22,960 nt of DNA from Clostridia bacterium (GTDB taxonomy: Bacteria > Bacillota_A > Clostridia > Oscillospirales > CAG-272): assembly GCA_017454075.1 (NCBI GenBank), contig JAFTDQ010000147.1, forward strand, positions 1 through 22,960. Direction: 5' to 3'. Under the pieces are notes generated by a model. The model was not told the origin of the DNA. It worked only from the letters and a program-made list of their open reading frames with translations, and did no database searches. The number at the start of each line of letters is the position of its first letter. Positions within the stretch are counted from its first letter, which is position 1. Below, piece after piece: positions 7,735 through 16,338 of the stretch. A program made the translations under genes and the position numbers.

Positions 7735-8903
7735 AAATACTTTTCTGGATGTTTACCGGCTTTGACAGCCGTACGACGTCCGAACACCTTCTGCTCGCCG
7801 TCATTGAAAAGCTCTGCGAAGCGGGGCACTCCGTGCATATTATCCAAAAAGACACGGGAGGCGGACGCCCGTCCGTCCCCGACTGTATTGCCGGATACGG
7901 CGTAACGACGGATACGGTGTCATTCAGGGCGGCAGACAAAAACAATTTCGCCGCCCGGTATCTCGCCGATATAGGGTACGTCCGGAAGTGCGGGAAACTG
8001 ATGAGAACCGGGTTTGACGCGGTTTTCATTCAGTCGAACAACGTCGCGGGGTTCGCCGTGAGCGCGGTCAGAAAGAAACTTCCGAAAGCCGTTCTGACGT
8101 TCAACGTTCAGGATATATTTCCGTACAACGCGGCGTACGGAGGGGTTGTTTCGAAAAAAAGCCCGGTATTCCGGCTTCTTTCGGCCGTGCAGCGCCGCGG
8201 ATACAGACGCTCGGATCACATCATAACGATTTCCGAGGATATGAAGGACACTCTCGTTTCGGACGGCACTCCCGCCGAAAAGATCGACGTCGTTTATAAC
8301 TGGTCTTACGGCGACGGGGTTTACGACGCTCAGGATCTCTCGCCCGTTTCACGTCTTTTCGGAAACGGGTTCAGGGTGGTTTACGCCGGCAATATCGGAG
8401 TTATGCAGAACGCCGACGTTATTATAGAAACGGCGAAGCTTATGAAAGACGACGGATCGGTCGGCTTTTATATAATCGGCGACGGGGTTTATAAAAAAAG
8501 ACTCGAAGCAAAGGCGGATGAATACGGACTGACAAACGTCGCGTTTATCCCGATGCAGCCGCCTGAGCTCGCGCCGCTTGTTTACGGCGCGGCCGACGTC
8601 AACGTGATCCCGCTTATCAGAGACGGATTCCGCACGGCTCTGCCGTCAAAAACGGCGACGTGCCTCGCGTGCGGCAGGCCGGTGATTTTCGCGATCGGCA
8701 GGGAGAGCAGATTCGCCCGCCGGGCGGAAGAGGAAGCCGGCTGCACGGTTGTCGAACCGGACGGCGCCGAAGAACTCGCCGAAGCCGTTTCGCGTCTGAA
8801 AAACAGCGAATACGACAGAGCGCCGGCCGACGGTTTTTTCCTGAAACACCTCGGGAAGACCGCAAACAGCCGGAGATACGCGGAGATCATTACGGGAAGG
8901 TAA
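7731..8903 (+). CDS. Family 4 glycosyltransferase (WbuB-like)
   Basis: This 390-residue GT-B fold enzyme uses a nucleotide sugar to extend the lipid-linked repeat unit. The N-terminal half has KILFWMFTGFDSRTTSEHL and FNVQDIFPYNAAY, features seen in WbuB-type transferases. The C-terminal half begins with VVYAGNIGVMQNADVIIETA, then FYIIGDGVYKKRLEAKA and PLIRDGFRTALPSKTATCLA, which forms the donor-binding region; a canonical EX7E is not obvious, as is common in this subgroup. The start is TTG, overlapping the previous stop as TTGA, with GGGAGG upstream; the next candidate, ATG at 7749, would remove part of the first beta strand. WbuB homologues in other bacteria transfer FucNAc, which would fit the CapEFG genes here, but this is only a hint. 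Confidence 0.88.
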   Translation: MKILFWMFTGFDSRTTSEHLLLAVIEKLCEAGHSVHIIQKDTGGGRPSVPDCIAGYGVTTDTVSFRAADKNNFAARYLADIGYVRKCGKLMRTGFDAVFIQSNNVAGFAVSAVRKKLPKAVLTFNVQDIFPYNAAYGGVVSKKSPVFRLLSAVQRRGYRRSDHIITISEDMKDTLVSDGTPAEKIDVVYNWSYGDGVYDAQDLSPVSRLFGNGFRVVYAGNIGVMQNADVIIETAKLMKDDGSVGFYIIGDGVYKKRLEAKADEYGLTNVAFIPMQPPELAPLVYGAADVNVIPLIRDGFRTALPSKTATCLACGRPVIFAIGRESRFARRAEEEAGCTVVEPDGAEELAEAVSRLKNSEYDRAPADGFFLKHLGKTANSRRYAEIITGR

Positions 8904-8906
8904 AAG

Positions 8907-9995
8907 ATGAAAGTGCTGCTTATGGGATTCGGTAAAATCGCATACATGCCTTACATGAACTTTTATCTTGACGTCCTGTCTGAGCGCGCGGATACTGAAA
9001 TCGAGCTGATATACTGGGACAGGGACGGCAAACCGGATTCTGATCCTCCGCCTTGCGTCACGAAGACATATGTGTTCAGGGCATATCTCGAAGAGCAGCT
9101 TCCTTTCAGAAAGAAGCTGAAGTATTTCTGCAAATACAGGCGGTTCGCCCTGAAAATACTCAGAAAGAACAAATACGACAGAATAATAGTTCTCCACATG
9201 ACGCCGGGACTTACCGTCCTTGATTATCTGAAACGGCATTACCGGGGGCGCTATATACTTGATTTCCGCGATATTTCATACGAATACGTTCCGGTTTACA
9301 GGAAAATTGTGAGCGGTCTTGCAAAATCCGCGGCGATGACTTTTGTCAGTTCCGACGCTTTCAGGAGCTACCTGCCTGCCCTCGGCAACATATATACGGT
9401 CCACAATTATACCGAAGATTCGCTCAGTCACAGAATGATACATTCCGGTAAGGATCACGGCAGAGAGGTCATACGGATTTCGTACTGGGGACTTGTGAGG
9501 CACGCCGAAACAAACTTGAAGATCATCGATTCGCTTGGCGGAGATCCCAGGTTCGAACTTCATTATTACGGAAGAATGCAGCAGGCCGGCCGCGACATGG
9601 AGCGCCACGCGCGAGAAAAAAAATACGGAAACGTTTATTTTCACGGGCAGTATATGCCCGGGGAAAGATTTGCTTTTGCCGAAAACACCGATATCATACA
9701 CAATGTGTACCGGCTTGACCATACGATGAAAAGCGCGATGGCGAATAAATACTACGACGGTATCATTTTCGGAATACCTCAGATCAGCACCAAAGGGTCA
9801 TTCATGGGGGATCTTATCACCGGAAAGGGCATCGGGATTGCAATAGATCCCGGGAGCGCCACGATCGCCGACGATATATGGAACTACTACCGCGGGATCG
9901 ACTGGAATAAATTCGAAAACAATTGCGCCGAAACGCTAAGCGAGGTTCTTACCGAGCAGAAAACTGCGAAGGAAAAGCTTCTCTGCGCGCTCTGA
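8907..9995 (+). CDS. Putative glycosyltransferase, divergent GT4-like
   Basis: The 362-residue protein has the two-domain look of a GT-B glycosyltransferase without clear signature motifs. The N-terminal part reads KVLLMGFGKIAYMPYMNFYL and contains YDRIIVLHMTPGLTVLDYL and YILDFRDISYEYVPVY. The C-terminal part starts near IRISYWGLVRHAETNLKIID and continues with FELHYYGRMQQAGRDM, NVYFHGQYMPGERFAF and KYYDGIIFGIPQISTKGSF, which resembles the donor-binding half of GT4 enzymes. An EX7E pair is not evident. GGAAGG precedes the ATG, 3 bases after the previous stop. Its place between two other glycosyltransferases supports a role in extending the repeat unit. A non-catalytic or modifying role cannot be excluded. 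Confidence 0.75.
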   Translation: MKVLLMGFGKIAYMPYMNFYLDVLSERADTEIELIYWDRDGKPDSDPPPCVTKTYVFRAYLEEQLPFRKKLKYFCKYRRFALKILRKNKYDRIIVLHMTPGLTVLDYLKRHYRGRYILDFRDISYEYVPVYRKIVSGLAKSAAMTFVSSDAFRSYLPALGNIYTVHNYTEDSLSHRMIHSGKDHGREVIRISYWGLVRHAETNLKIIDSLGGDPRFELHYYGRMQQAGRDMERHAREKKYGNVYFHGQYMPGERFAFAENTDIIHNVYRLDHTMKSAMANKYYDGIIFGIPQISTKGSFMGDLITGKGIGIAIDPGSATIADDIWNYYRGIDWNKFENNCAETLSEVLTEQKTAKEKLLCAL

Positions 9996-10026
9996 TTCCG
10001 AAAAGGTTATGATTCTGAAAAGGAAA
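9993..10026 (+). repeat. Two tandem 17-base copies, each carrying a ribosome-site-like AAAAGG
   Basis: Copy 1 spans 9993-10009 and begins with the stop codon of the preceding gene; copy 2 spans 10010-10026. The first 14 bases of the copies (TGATTCCGAAAAGG and TGATTCTGAAAAGG) differ at one position. Copy 2 supplies the AAAAGGA site used by the GTG start at 10035. Copy 1 supplies a second, possibly unused site. The likely origin is a local slippage duplication. Confidence 0.7.
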
Positions 10027-10034
10027 AAACAAAC

Positions 10035-11207
10035 GTGTTGATCGATTACGTATCCGGGGCGATGGATGAAAACGGTTTTGAAGAACTGTTCAAAGGCAGC
10101 TTAATAGTCCCGGGTCAGCAGGCGCAGAAGTTTAACCGTCTGATGATATACGGCCTTTCCGCAAACGGAGCGGAGGTCCGCGCAGTTACGGGGAGACCCG
10201 TAACAAAAGCCAACCACAGGGGGCTGTTTCTGCGAAAGTCCCGGGTCGCGTCCGGCGGGGTCGAATGGGTTTACGGATCTGTTCTCAATCTTCCCGTGGT
10301 CAAAAACGTCTGGCAGATGGCGTCCGTATATCGCTCGGTGCGCGGAAACGCAAAGCGCGGAGGAGCCGTCGTTGTCGACGTTCTGAACGCTTCCGTGGCC
10401 TACGGAGCGTCCCTGGCGGCGAAAAGGAAGCATATTCCCTGTATCGGGATAGTTACCGATCTCCCCGAACAAATGGTCACCGGGACCCGGAAAGGGCACG
10501 TCCGCCTGGTAAGGAAGGTCCTGAAAAACTGTACCGGATACGTCTTTCTCACCGAGGCGATGAACGGAGCGGTAAATCCTGAGCACAAGCCTTATACCGT
10601 TATAGAGGCGCTTTGCGACGCCGGGATGAAATCGGCCGCCCGTACGGAGCGCGGAGACGTCAGAAAATGTATTTACGCCGGTTTTCTTGACAGAAGATAC
10701 GGCGTCGGCGCAATGGTCGAAGGGTTCATCATGGCGGATCTTCCGGACGCCGAACTGCACATTTACGGATACGGTCCGTTTTCTGACGAACTGCGTGAAA
10801 TCACGGCGGTCCACCGTAATGTCGTGTATCACGGAACGGTCATGAACGACGTGATAGTAAAGGAAGAGCTCGGCGCCGATCTGCTCATCAATCCCCGCCC
10901 GACGGGCGAAGAGTTTACGAGATATTCTTTTCCTTCGAAGAATGTGGAATATATGGTGAGCGGGACTCCGGTTCTCACGACAAAGCTGCCGGGAATGCCG
11001 GAGGATTATTATCCCTTTGTTTATATCGCCGAAGACGAGAGCGCGGAAGGACTGTGCGAATCGTTCAGACGGGTCCTCGGGCTTCCCGCCGAAGAACTTG
11101 AACAAAAGGGAAAAGAAGCAAAAAAATTCGTGCTTGAGAAAAAAAACAACGTATCTCAGGCAGCAAAACTGATCCGTCTTATCGGGCAGGCAGAAACGCG
11201 CGGATAA
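10035..11207 (+). CDS. Family 4 glycosyltransferase
   Basis: The 390-residue protein has a GT-B layout. An N-terminal acceptor domain contains VPGQQAQKFNRLMIYGLSAN, KRKHIPCIGIVTDLPEQM and YVFLTEAMNGAVN. A C-terminal donor domain starts with CIYAGFLDRRYGVGAMVEGF and continues with AELHIYGYGPFSDEL, VYHGTVMNDVIVKEELGADL and EEFTRYSFPSKNVEYMVSG, ending in TPVLTTKLPGMPEDYYPFV. This suits retaining transferases that extend repeat units. The start is GTG at 10035, 10 bases after AAAAGGA; an adjacent TTG at 10038 is an alternative. The 39-base gap before it holds a small tandem duplication and a 10-codon reading frame (ATG at 10009, stop at 10039-10041) that ends over the start codon. The donor sugar is unknown. 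Confidence 0.87.
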   Translation: MLIDYVSGAMDENGFEELFKGSLIVPGQQAQKFNRLMIYGLSANGAEVRAVTGRPVTKANHRGLFLRKSRVASGGVEWVYGSVLNLPVVKNVWQMASVYRSVRGNAKRGGAVVVDVLNASVAYGASLAAKRKHIPCIGIVTDLPEQMVTGTRKGHVRLVRKVLKNCTGYVFLTEAMNGAVNPEHKPYTVIEALCDAGMKSAARTERGDVRKCIYAGFLDRRYGVGAMVEGFIMADLPDAELHIYGYGPFSDELREITAVHRNVVYHGTVMNDVIVKEELGADLLINPRPTGEEFTRYSFPSKNVEYMVSGTPVLTTKLPGMPEDYYPFVYIAEDESAEGLCESFRRVLGLPAEELEQKGKEAKKFVLEKKNNVSQAAKLIRLIGQAETRG

Positions 11208-11233
11208 GACGGACAGATTCATGGAGTGCTGAA

Positions 11234-12424
11234 GTGCCGCAATTACTGTTTCTGCTCTATACGTCGGGAGCGATAAACGAAATATACGGGCTTATCGCGG
11301 TCAGCCTGCTCGTCATCGCGGGATGGCAGTGGGCAAGGGAGCGGCAGATTTTTCTGTACGGAGTAAAATCTCTGTCTTTTCTGACCCTTATGCTCTTCTC
11401 GGTTCTGTACGTTCTGTTCGGGGAGCGCAATATACAGGGAATAGAGTTTTACATTCTGTGTCCCGCCCTTGCCTTTCTCTGCGGATGGGTCACCGTCGAG
11501 GTCGGCAGAGACGACCCGAGGGAAACGATCAGGAAAAGCGTTTATTTCATGCTGATCGGATACGCCGTTCACGCCGTTCTGAACTATTCCGTAAATATCG
11601 GGCATAAAAGATGGGAACTTATAGATTTCTTCTCGAAATCGATTCACGCGGCGACGGGAAGCGGGAGTATCAATACCCTGATTTTTTCGCTCAGCGTCTA
11701 TTTTCTGATCATTGAAAAGAACAGGTACGTGAAGCTCGCCGGAATAGCCGGGACCGCCGTCTCGCTCATTTACGCCTTCCTTCTCGGAACGAGGACTCAG
11801 TTCCTGATTCTGCTTATTGTTTCGGCGGTCGTCCTTTTCGTTCACCTGAAAGAAAAATACGGGATGTCATCGGCGATAAGATTCGCCGTTACGGCCCTGA
11901 TACTTATCGGGATCGCCGCGCTCGTCTACGGCACCGACATGTTCGGCGTCAGAACGTATATTCAGTCGACGAATCTCTCCGAGCGCTACATTGACAGGGA
12001 CAATCTGAACGAAGCGGATGATTACCGCGTTTCAAGTATCGGCCGCGGCATCGCGAACGCTTTCCTGCATCCTTTCGGAGGTCTGAAGGCAACTGAATAC
12101 TATCACAATTTCTGGCTCGACGCCGGGCGCGTGGCCGGGCTTTTCCCGCTGATCGCGCTTATCGTCTATTCGCTTGTGACGAACGTCCACGCTCTCAGGA
12201 TGATAAGGAACAGGGGATATTCCGCGTCGTTCAGATACCTTCTGCTTTGCGTCTATCTCGGAATTCAGATAAACTTTTTTGCCGAACCCGTTCTCGAGGG
12301 GCTTCGAGGTTTCTTTTTCGTATTTCTGATCATTAACGGAATGACGGAATGCTGCTACTACAAATACGAAGCGGACTCATACCGTCGCATCGATGAACCC
12401 GACGCTTACGGCGGGGAGATATAA
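11234..12424 (+). CDS. Wzy-type repeat-unit polymerase (O-antigen polymerase/ligase family membrane protein)
   Basis: The 396-residue protein is strongly hydrophobic, with about ten predicted membrane segments. Near the C-terminus it has the O-antigen polymerase/ligase pattern: an outer loop with RVSSIGRGIANAFLHPFGG (His279) followed by YYHNFWLDAGRVAGLFPL, where HNxxL (His291-Asn292) and the downstream glycine are typical of Wzy and WaaL proteins. GTRTQFLILLIVSAVVLF in the middle is also characteristic. It would join flipped lipid-linked repeat units on the outer face of the membrane. It is the only polymerase candidate in the window, and a flippase follows at 13619. The start is GTG, with GGAG at 11223-11226. 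Polymerases of this kind diverge strongly, so the assignment rests on topology, motif and context. Confidence 0.85.
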   Translation: MPQLLFLLYTSGAINEIYGLIAVSLLVIAGWQWARERQIFLYGVKSLSFLTLMLFSVLYVLFGERNIQGIEFYILCPALAFLCGWVTVEVGRDDPRETIRKSVYFMLIGYAVHAVLNYSVNIGHKRWELIDFFSKSIHAATGSGSINTLIFSLSVYFLIIEKNRYVKLAGIAGTAVSLIYAFLLGTRTQFLILLIVSAVVLFVHLKEKYGMSSAIRFAVTALILIGIAALVYGTDMFGVRTYIQSTNLSERYIDRDNLNEADDYRVSSIGRGIANAFLHPFGGLKATEYYHNFWLDAGRVAGLFPLIALIVYSLVTNVHALRMIRNRGYSASFRYLLLCVYLGIQINFFAEPVLEGLRGFFFVFLIINGMTECCYYKYEADSYRRIDEPDAYGGEI

Positions 12425-12427
12425 AAA

Positions 12428-12448
12428 GCCGGCGTTTTCAGCGCCGGT
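12428..12448 (+). other. GC-rich hairpin between polymerase and glycosyltransferase genes
   Basis: CCGGCG at 12429-12434 pairs perfectly with CGCCGG at 12442-12447 around a 7-base loop, with a possible flanking G-U pair. No T-run follows, so it is not a standard intrinsic terminator. It lies 4 bases after the polymerase stop and upstream of the GGAGG site for the next gene. It could stabilise or pause the transcript, or be chance in GC-rich DNA. Confidence 0.45.
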
Positions 12449-12465
12449 CCGCCCGGAGGCGAATC

Positions 12466-13626
12466 ATGAAAATCGTTCACATAGCGGCGAGCGCGCCGTA
12501 CAACGACTACTGGGGATATCAGGATAATCTTCTGCCGAAATATCACGTAAGACTCGGTCACGACGTCACCGTTCTGACGACAAATCTCAGGACGGAGGGC
12601 GGAGAGGTCCGGGAAGGTCCGTGCGGGGACTACGTCCTCAGCGACGGAGTCAGGGTGATACGGTTCAGAAGGAAGGACTACGGCAATCATATACTCAACA
12701 ATCTGACGGAGAGGATCGCGGTCTTCGACGTTCTGAAAGACATTTCTCCCGACGTGATTTTTTTTCACGGGCTCGTGAGCAGCTCGATTTACGACGCCGT
12801 GAAATACAAGAAAAAGATCAATCCGTCATGCGTCATAATCCAGGACAATCATCTCGATCCCGGAAACCACGCCGACGGCGCCTCGGGAATAAAGAGACGC
12901 GTCATCCGCGCGTTTCACCGAATGAGGGTTAAAAGAACGATCTCCGCAATTTCAAAGGTTTACGGAGTAACCCCCAGAAGAAAGCGCTACTCCGAAGAAT
13001 ACTTCGGCGTTCCGAAGGAAAAAACCGGCGTTCTTATAATGGGAGCGGACGACGACGCCGTACGCCTCGCGGAAAAGCAGACGATAAGAGATCGCATCCG
13101 CGGGCAGTACGGGATATCGGACGACGCCTTTCTCATTGTGACAGGCGGGAAGATCGACGAGCCAAAAAAGATCCACCTGCTTATGGAGGCCGTCCGGGGG
13201 ATGAAGGACGTGAAGCTGCTCGTGTTCGGGTCCGTCGCGCCGGGATTTGAAGAGCGATTTGAGGAAGCCCGGAACGACAACGTCATTTTTACGGGATGGA
13301 TATCATCCGAAAAAACGTACGACTATTTTCTTGCGTCCGACCTGTCGTTTTTCCCCGGAACACATTCGGTTCTATGGGAACAGGCCTGCGCCTGCAAGGT
13401 CCCCTGCGTATTCGCGATGTGGGACGGCATGGATCACGTTGACTGCGGCGGGAACAGCTCGTTTATATCCCCGGTATCGGTCGGCTCGATAAGAGACGAG
13501 ATAATCAGACTTCGCTTTACCGATGAGTATTACCGGATGAAGTCCGTTGCCGGATCAGAGGCTACCGATATCTACCTTTACAGCGCGATCGCAAAAAAAT
13601 CATTGGAGACGGTTTCTGATGCTTGA
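12466..13626 (+). CDS. Family 4 glycosyltransferase
   Basis: The 386-residue protein has a GT-B layout. The N-terminal domain begins with KIVHIAASAPYNDYWGYQDN, contains a loop near residue 20-30 typical of acceptor-binding sites (LLPKYHVRLGHDVTVLTTN), and has SPDVIFFHGLVSSSIYDAV and VIIQDNHLDPGNHADG. The C-terminal domain has FLIVTGGKIDEPKKIHLLME, VKLLVFGSVAPGFEERF, VIFTGWISSEKTYDYFLASD and FPGTHSVLWEQACACKVPCV, with a glutamate in the place used for donor binding in GT4 enzymes. A good GGAGG site precedes the ATG at 12466. The last 8 bases overlap the flippase gene. It should add one sugar to the lipid-linked unit at the inner membrane face; its specificity is not readable. Confidence 0.88.
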   Translation: MKIVHIAASAPYNDYWGYQDNLLPKYHVRLGHDVTVLTTNLRTEGGEVREGPCGDYVLSDGVRVIRFRRKDYGNHILNNLTERIAVFDVLKDISPDVIFFHGLVSSSIYDAVKYKKKINPSCVIIQDNHLDPGNHADGASGIKRRVIRAFHRMRVKRTISAISKVYGVTPRRKRYSEEYFGVPKEKTGVLIMGADDDAVRLAEKQTIRDRIRGQYGISDDAFLIVTGGKIDEPKKIHLLMEAVRGMKDVKLLVFGSVAPGFEERFEEARNDNVIFTGWISSEKTYDYFLASDLSFFPGTHSVLWEQACACKVPCVFAMWDGMDHVDCGGNSSFISPVSVGSIRDEIIRLRFTDEYYRMKSVAGSEATDIYLYSAIAKKSLETVSDA

Positions 13627-14920
13627 GTTACTGAAACAGCTCAGACAGCGGTTCCTCGGCAACAAAGAGGCAAAGAACGCGGGCTGGATAATCGGGGGCA
13701 AGATCGCCCAGATGGTGCTTTCGTTTCTGATAAGCATTCTGACTGCCCGCTATCTCGGTCCCGGGAATTACGGGATAATAAATTACGCAGCCGCATACGT
13801 CGCTTTTTTTACCTCGCTTTGCACGCTCGGGATCAACTCTGTCATCATAAAGGATTTTGTCGATCACCCGGACGAACAGGGGGAGGCCATAGGCACGTCT
13901 CTCGTTCTCAGGGGACTTTCGAGTCTGACGTCGGCAGCCATGATAGTCGCCGTGGTCAGCGTCGTCGACAAGGGGGAGCCGCTCACGCTCTGGATCGCGT
14001 TTCTCTGCAGTCTGTCGCTTGTTTTCCAGGTCTCGGATACTCTCAATTACTGGTTCCAGTCGAGGTATGAGTCGAGAATAACCGCAATAGCAACTCTGAT
14101 CGCCTACATGGTAATGTCGTTGTACAGGATCGTTCTTCTCGTTCTCAAAAAAGAGGTTCAGTGGTTCGCGTTTTCCACAACTCTCGATCACATTTGCGTC
14201 ACGGCGATACTTTTCGCCGTGTACAAAAAACATAACGGACCGAAGCTGTCATTTTCTTTCGGCAAGGCAAAGGAACTGCTCGGGAAGAGCTATCATTACA
14301 TCCTTTCGGGAATGATGGTGGCCGTCTACGGACAGACCGACAAGTTCATGCTGAAACACATGCTCGACGAGACTTCGGTCGGTTATTACTCGCTTGCCTT
14401 GTCTCTGAATCTCATGTGGGTATTTGTCCTTCAGGCGATAATCGATTCGATTTACCCCACGATAATGAGGCTTTACAAGACCGACAAAGGACTTTTCGAG
14501 AGAAAAAACCGCCAGCTTTACGCGATAGTTATCTACGTCTCGGCGGCGGCCGCGCTGTTCTTCGTGCTTTTCGGAAAGCCGGTCATACGGATTCTTTACG
14601 GAGAGGCATATCTGAACGCCGCCATGCCCCTCAGCATCATAACCTGGTACACTATCTTCTCTTATCTCGGCGTTGCGAGGAACGCGTGGATAGTGTGCGA
14701 GAACAAACAGAAGTATCTGAAATACATGTATTTTGCGGCTGCCGTGATCAACGTGGCGCTGAATCTGTTCATGATACCCGTCTGGGGTGCCTCCGGCGCG
14801 GCGGCGGCGTCGCTCATCACGCAGATCTTTACCAGTCTTATCCTTCCCATGTTTATCAGGGATCTTCGCCCGAACGTGAAACTCATGGCGGAGGCCTTCC
14901 TGCTGAAAGGGCTAAAATGA
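13619..14920 (+). CDS. Wzx-type oligosaccharide flippase
   Basis: The 433-residue polytopic protein of the polysaccharide transporter (MOP) superfamily moves the undecaprenyl-diphosphate-linked repeat unit across the membrane. The N-terminus has the usual pattern of a basic start followed by AGWIIGGKIAQMVLSFLISI and LTARYLGPGNYGIINYAAAY. Later segments include SYHYILSGMMVAVYGQTDKF and MLDETSVGYYSLALSLNLMW, both typical of Wzx, and about 12-14 hydrophobic helices in all. The frame is open further upstream to an ATG at 13547, but those residues overlap the previous gene and lack family similarity, so the ATG at 13619 with GGAG at 13605-13608 is preferred; it overlaps the preceding gene by 8 bases. 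Together with the polymerase at 11234 it marks the pathway as Wzx/Wzy-dependent. Confidence 0.93.
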   Translation: MLELLKQLRQRFLGNKEAKNAGWIIGGKIAQMVLSFLISILTARYLGPGNYGIINYAAAYVAFFTSLCTLGINSVIIKDFVDHPDEQGEAIGTSLVLRGLSSLTSAAMIVAVVSVVDKGEPLTLWIAFLCSLSLVFQVSDTLNYWFQSRYESRITAIATLIAYMVMSLYRIVLLVLKKEVQWFAFSTTLDHICVTAILFAVYKKHNGPKLSFSFGKAKELLGKSYHYILSGMMVAVYGQTDKFMLKHMLDETSVGYYSLALSLNLMWVFVLQAIIDSIYPTIMRLYKTDKGLFERKNRQLYAIVIYVSAAAALFFVLFGKPVIRILYGEAYLNAAMPLSIITWYTIFSYLGVARNAWIVCENKQKYLKYMYFAAAVINVALNLFMIPVWGASGAAAASLITQIFTSLILPMFIRDLRPNVKLMAEAFLLKGLK

Positions 14921-14957
14921 GGCGTCTCTTATTACATGACTTATTTGGGGAAAACGA

Positions 14958-16277
14958 ATGAATACGTACGAAAAGCTTATAAATAAAACGGCTAAGCTCG
15001 CGCTTGTCGGGCTCGGTTACGTCGGCATGCCCATTGCCGTCGCTTTTGCGAAGAAAGTAAACGTCATCGGATTTGACACGAACAAAGAGAAAATCGCTCT
15101 TTACAAAAGCGGTGTCGACCCGACGCGAGAAGTCGGTGACGAGGCGATCAGAACCACGAAGGTCGATTTTACTTACGACGAAACAAGACTGAAGGAAGCC
15201 GAGTTCGTAATAGTCGCCGTCCCGACACCGGTAAACTCGGATCACACCCCCGATCTGTCTCCCGTAGAGGTCGCGAGCCATATAATCGGGCGGAATCTGC
15301 GCAAGGGCGCGATCGTCGTGTACGAGTCCACGGTATATCCGGGGGTGACGGAGGACGTATGCGTCCCGATTCTCGAATCCGAATCTGGGATGAAATGCGG
15401 AGAGGATTTCATGATCGGCTACAGCCCCGAGCGAATAAATCCGGGGGACAGGGTCCACCGTCTCGAAAACATTAAAAAGATCGTTTCCGGGATGACTCCG
15501 GAATGCTGTTCCGAAATCAAAAAAGTTTACGATCTTGTCATCGAGGTCGGCACCTATCCGGTTTCAAGCATAAAGACCGCCGAGGCGATAAAAGTCGTCG
15601 AAAACAGCCAGAGGGACATAAATATCGCGTTCATGAACGAGCTGGCAATGGTTTTCGACCGCATGAACATCGACACGAACGAGGTCGTTGACGGGATGAA
15701 CACCAAGTGGAACGCGTTGGGATTTCGCCCCGGGCTCGTCGGCGGACACTGTATCGGCGTCGATCCGTATTATTTTACCTATGAGGCCGAAAAGCTCGGA
15801 TATCACAGTCAGATAATACTGAACGGGCGCATAGTGAACGATTCCATGGGCTCTTACGTCGCCGACGCCGCGATCAAAAAGATGATCGAGGCCGGACTTG
15901 CCCCGAAACTGAGCAAAGTCGTCATTCTCGGGCTGACATTCAAGGAAAACTGTCCGGATACCCGCAACAGCAAGGTCGCGGATATTATAAAGCGTCTCGG
16001 TGAGTTCGGTATAGATCCCGTTGTTGCAGATCCGTGGGCGTCGGAGCGCGACGCCGTGAAAGAGTACGGGGTTTCGCTGACGGATTTAGATGAAATAACG
16101 GGCGCGGACTGCGTCATCGTAGCCGTCGCGCACAAACAGTTCAGAGAGCTTTCGCTTGAAAAGATCAGGAGTATGTTCCGCGACGGAGAGGACGGCCGAA
16201 AGGTCCTGATCGACGTCAAGGGCATCTACGGCGTTGACGATCTCAGAAAAAGCGGTCTGCGCTGGTGGAGACTCTGA
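14958..16277 (+). CDS. UDP-N-acetylhexosamine 6-dehydrogenase (TviB/WbpO-type nucleotide sugar dehydrogenase)
   Basis: The 439-residue enzyme oxidises the C6 hydroxyl of a UDP-HexNAc (UDP-GlcNAc or UDP-GalNAc) to the uronic acid with two NAD+. It has the three family domains: an N-terminal Rossmann fold with GLGYVGMP at 18-25, a central domain with YESTVYPGVTEDVC and IGYSPERINPGD, the catalytic region FRPGLVGGHCIGVDPYYF with Cys265, and a C-terminal UDP-binding domain with GLTFKENCPDTRNSKV. GLVGGHCIGVDPYY is the form seen in TviB and WbpO rather than in UDP-glucose dehydrogenases, so an N-acetylated substrate is expected. The ATG is preceded by GGGGA. No C4 epimerase accompanies it here, so the product may be UDP-GlcNAcA, or UDP-GalNAcA if an epimerase exists elsewhere. 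The uronic acid would give the polymer negative charge. Confidence 0.92.
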   Translation: MNTYEKLINKTAKLALVGLGYVGMPIAVAFAKKVNVIGFDTNKEKIALYKSGVDPTREVGDEAIRTTKVDFTYDETRLKEAEFVIVAVPTPVNSDHTPDLSPVEVASHIIGRNLRKGAIVVYESTVYPGVTEDVCVPILESESGMKCGEDFMIGYSPERINPGDRVHRLENIKKIVSGMTPECCSEIKKVYDLVIEVGTYPVSSIKTAEAIKVVENSQRDINIAFMNELAMVFDRMNIDTNEVVDGMNTKWNALGFRPGLVGGHCIGVDPYYFTYEAEKLGYHSQIILNGRIVNDSMGSYVADAAIKKMIEAGLAPKLSKVVILGLTFKENCPDTRNSKVADIIKRLGEFGIDPVVADPWASERDAVKEYGVSLTDLDEITGADCVIVAVAHKQFRELSLEKIRSMFRDGEDGRKVLIDVKGIYGVDDLRKSGLRWWRL

Positions 16278-16297
16278 TCCGGTCCGAACGGCCGGAT
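16277..16297 (+). other. Hairpin at the stop codon of the dehydrogenase gene
   Basis: The last base of the stop codon and the bases after it form an 8-pair stem (one G-T pair) around a 5-base loop: ATCCGGTC at 16277-16284 against GGCCGGAT at 16290-16297. No T-run follows, so full termination is unlikely. It lies in the 61-base gap before capE, the longest gap inside the operon. Confidence 0.5.
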
Positions 16298-16338
16298 GAC
16301 CGCGACGGCGCGGGCGATTTGACAGAAAGGAAAGACAA

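Noticed and set aside
12428..12448. Hairpin as a terminator inside the operon
   Set aside because: No T-run follows and the downstream gene has no promoter of its own, so termination here would silence the flippase and sugar-supply genes.
13547..13618. Upstream extension of the flippase
   Set aside because: The 24 extra residues lie inside the preceding gene and lack flippase similarity. The ATG at 13619 has a ribosome site and gives a standard N-terminus.
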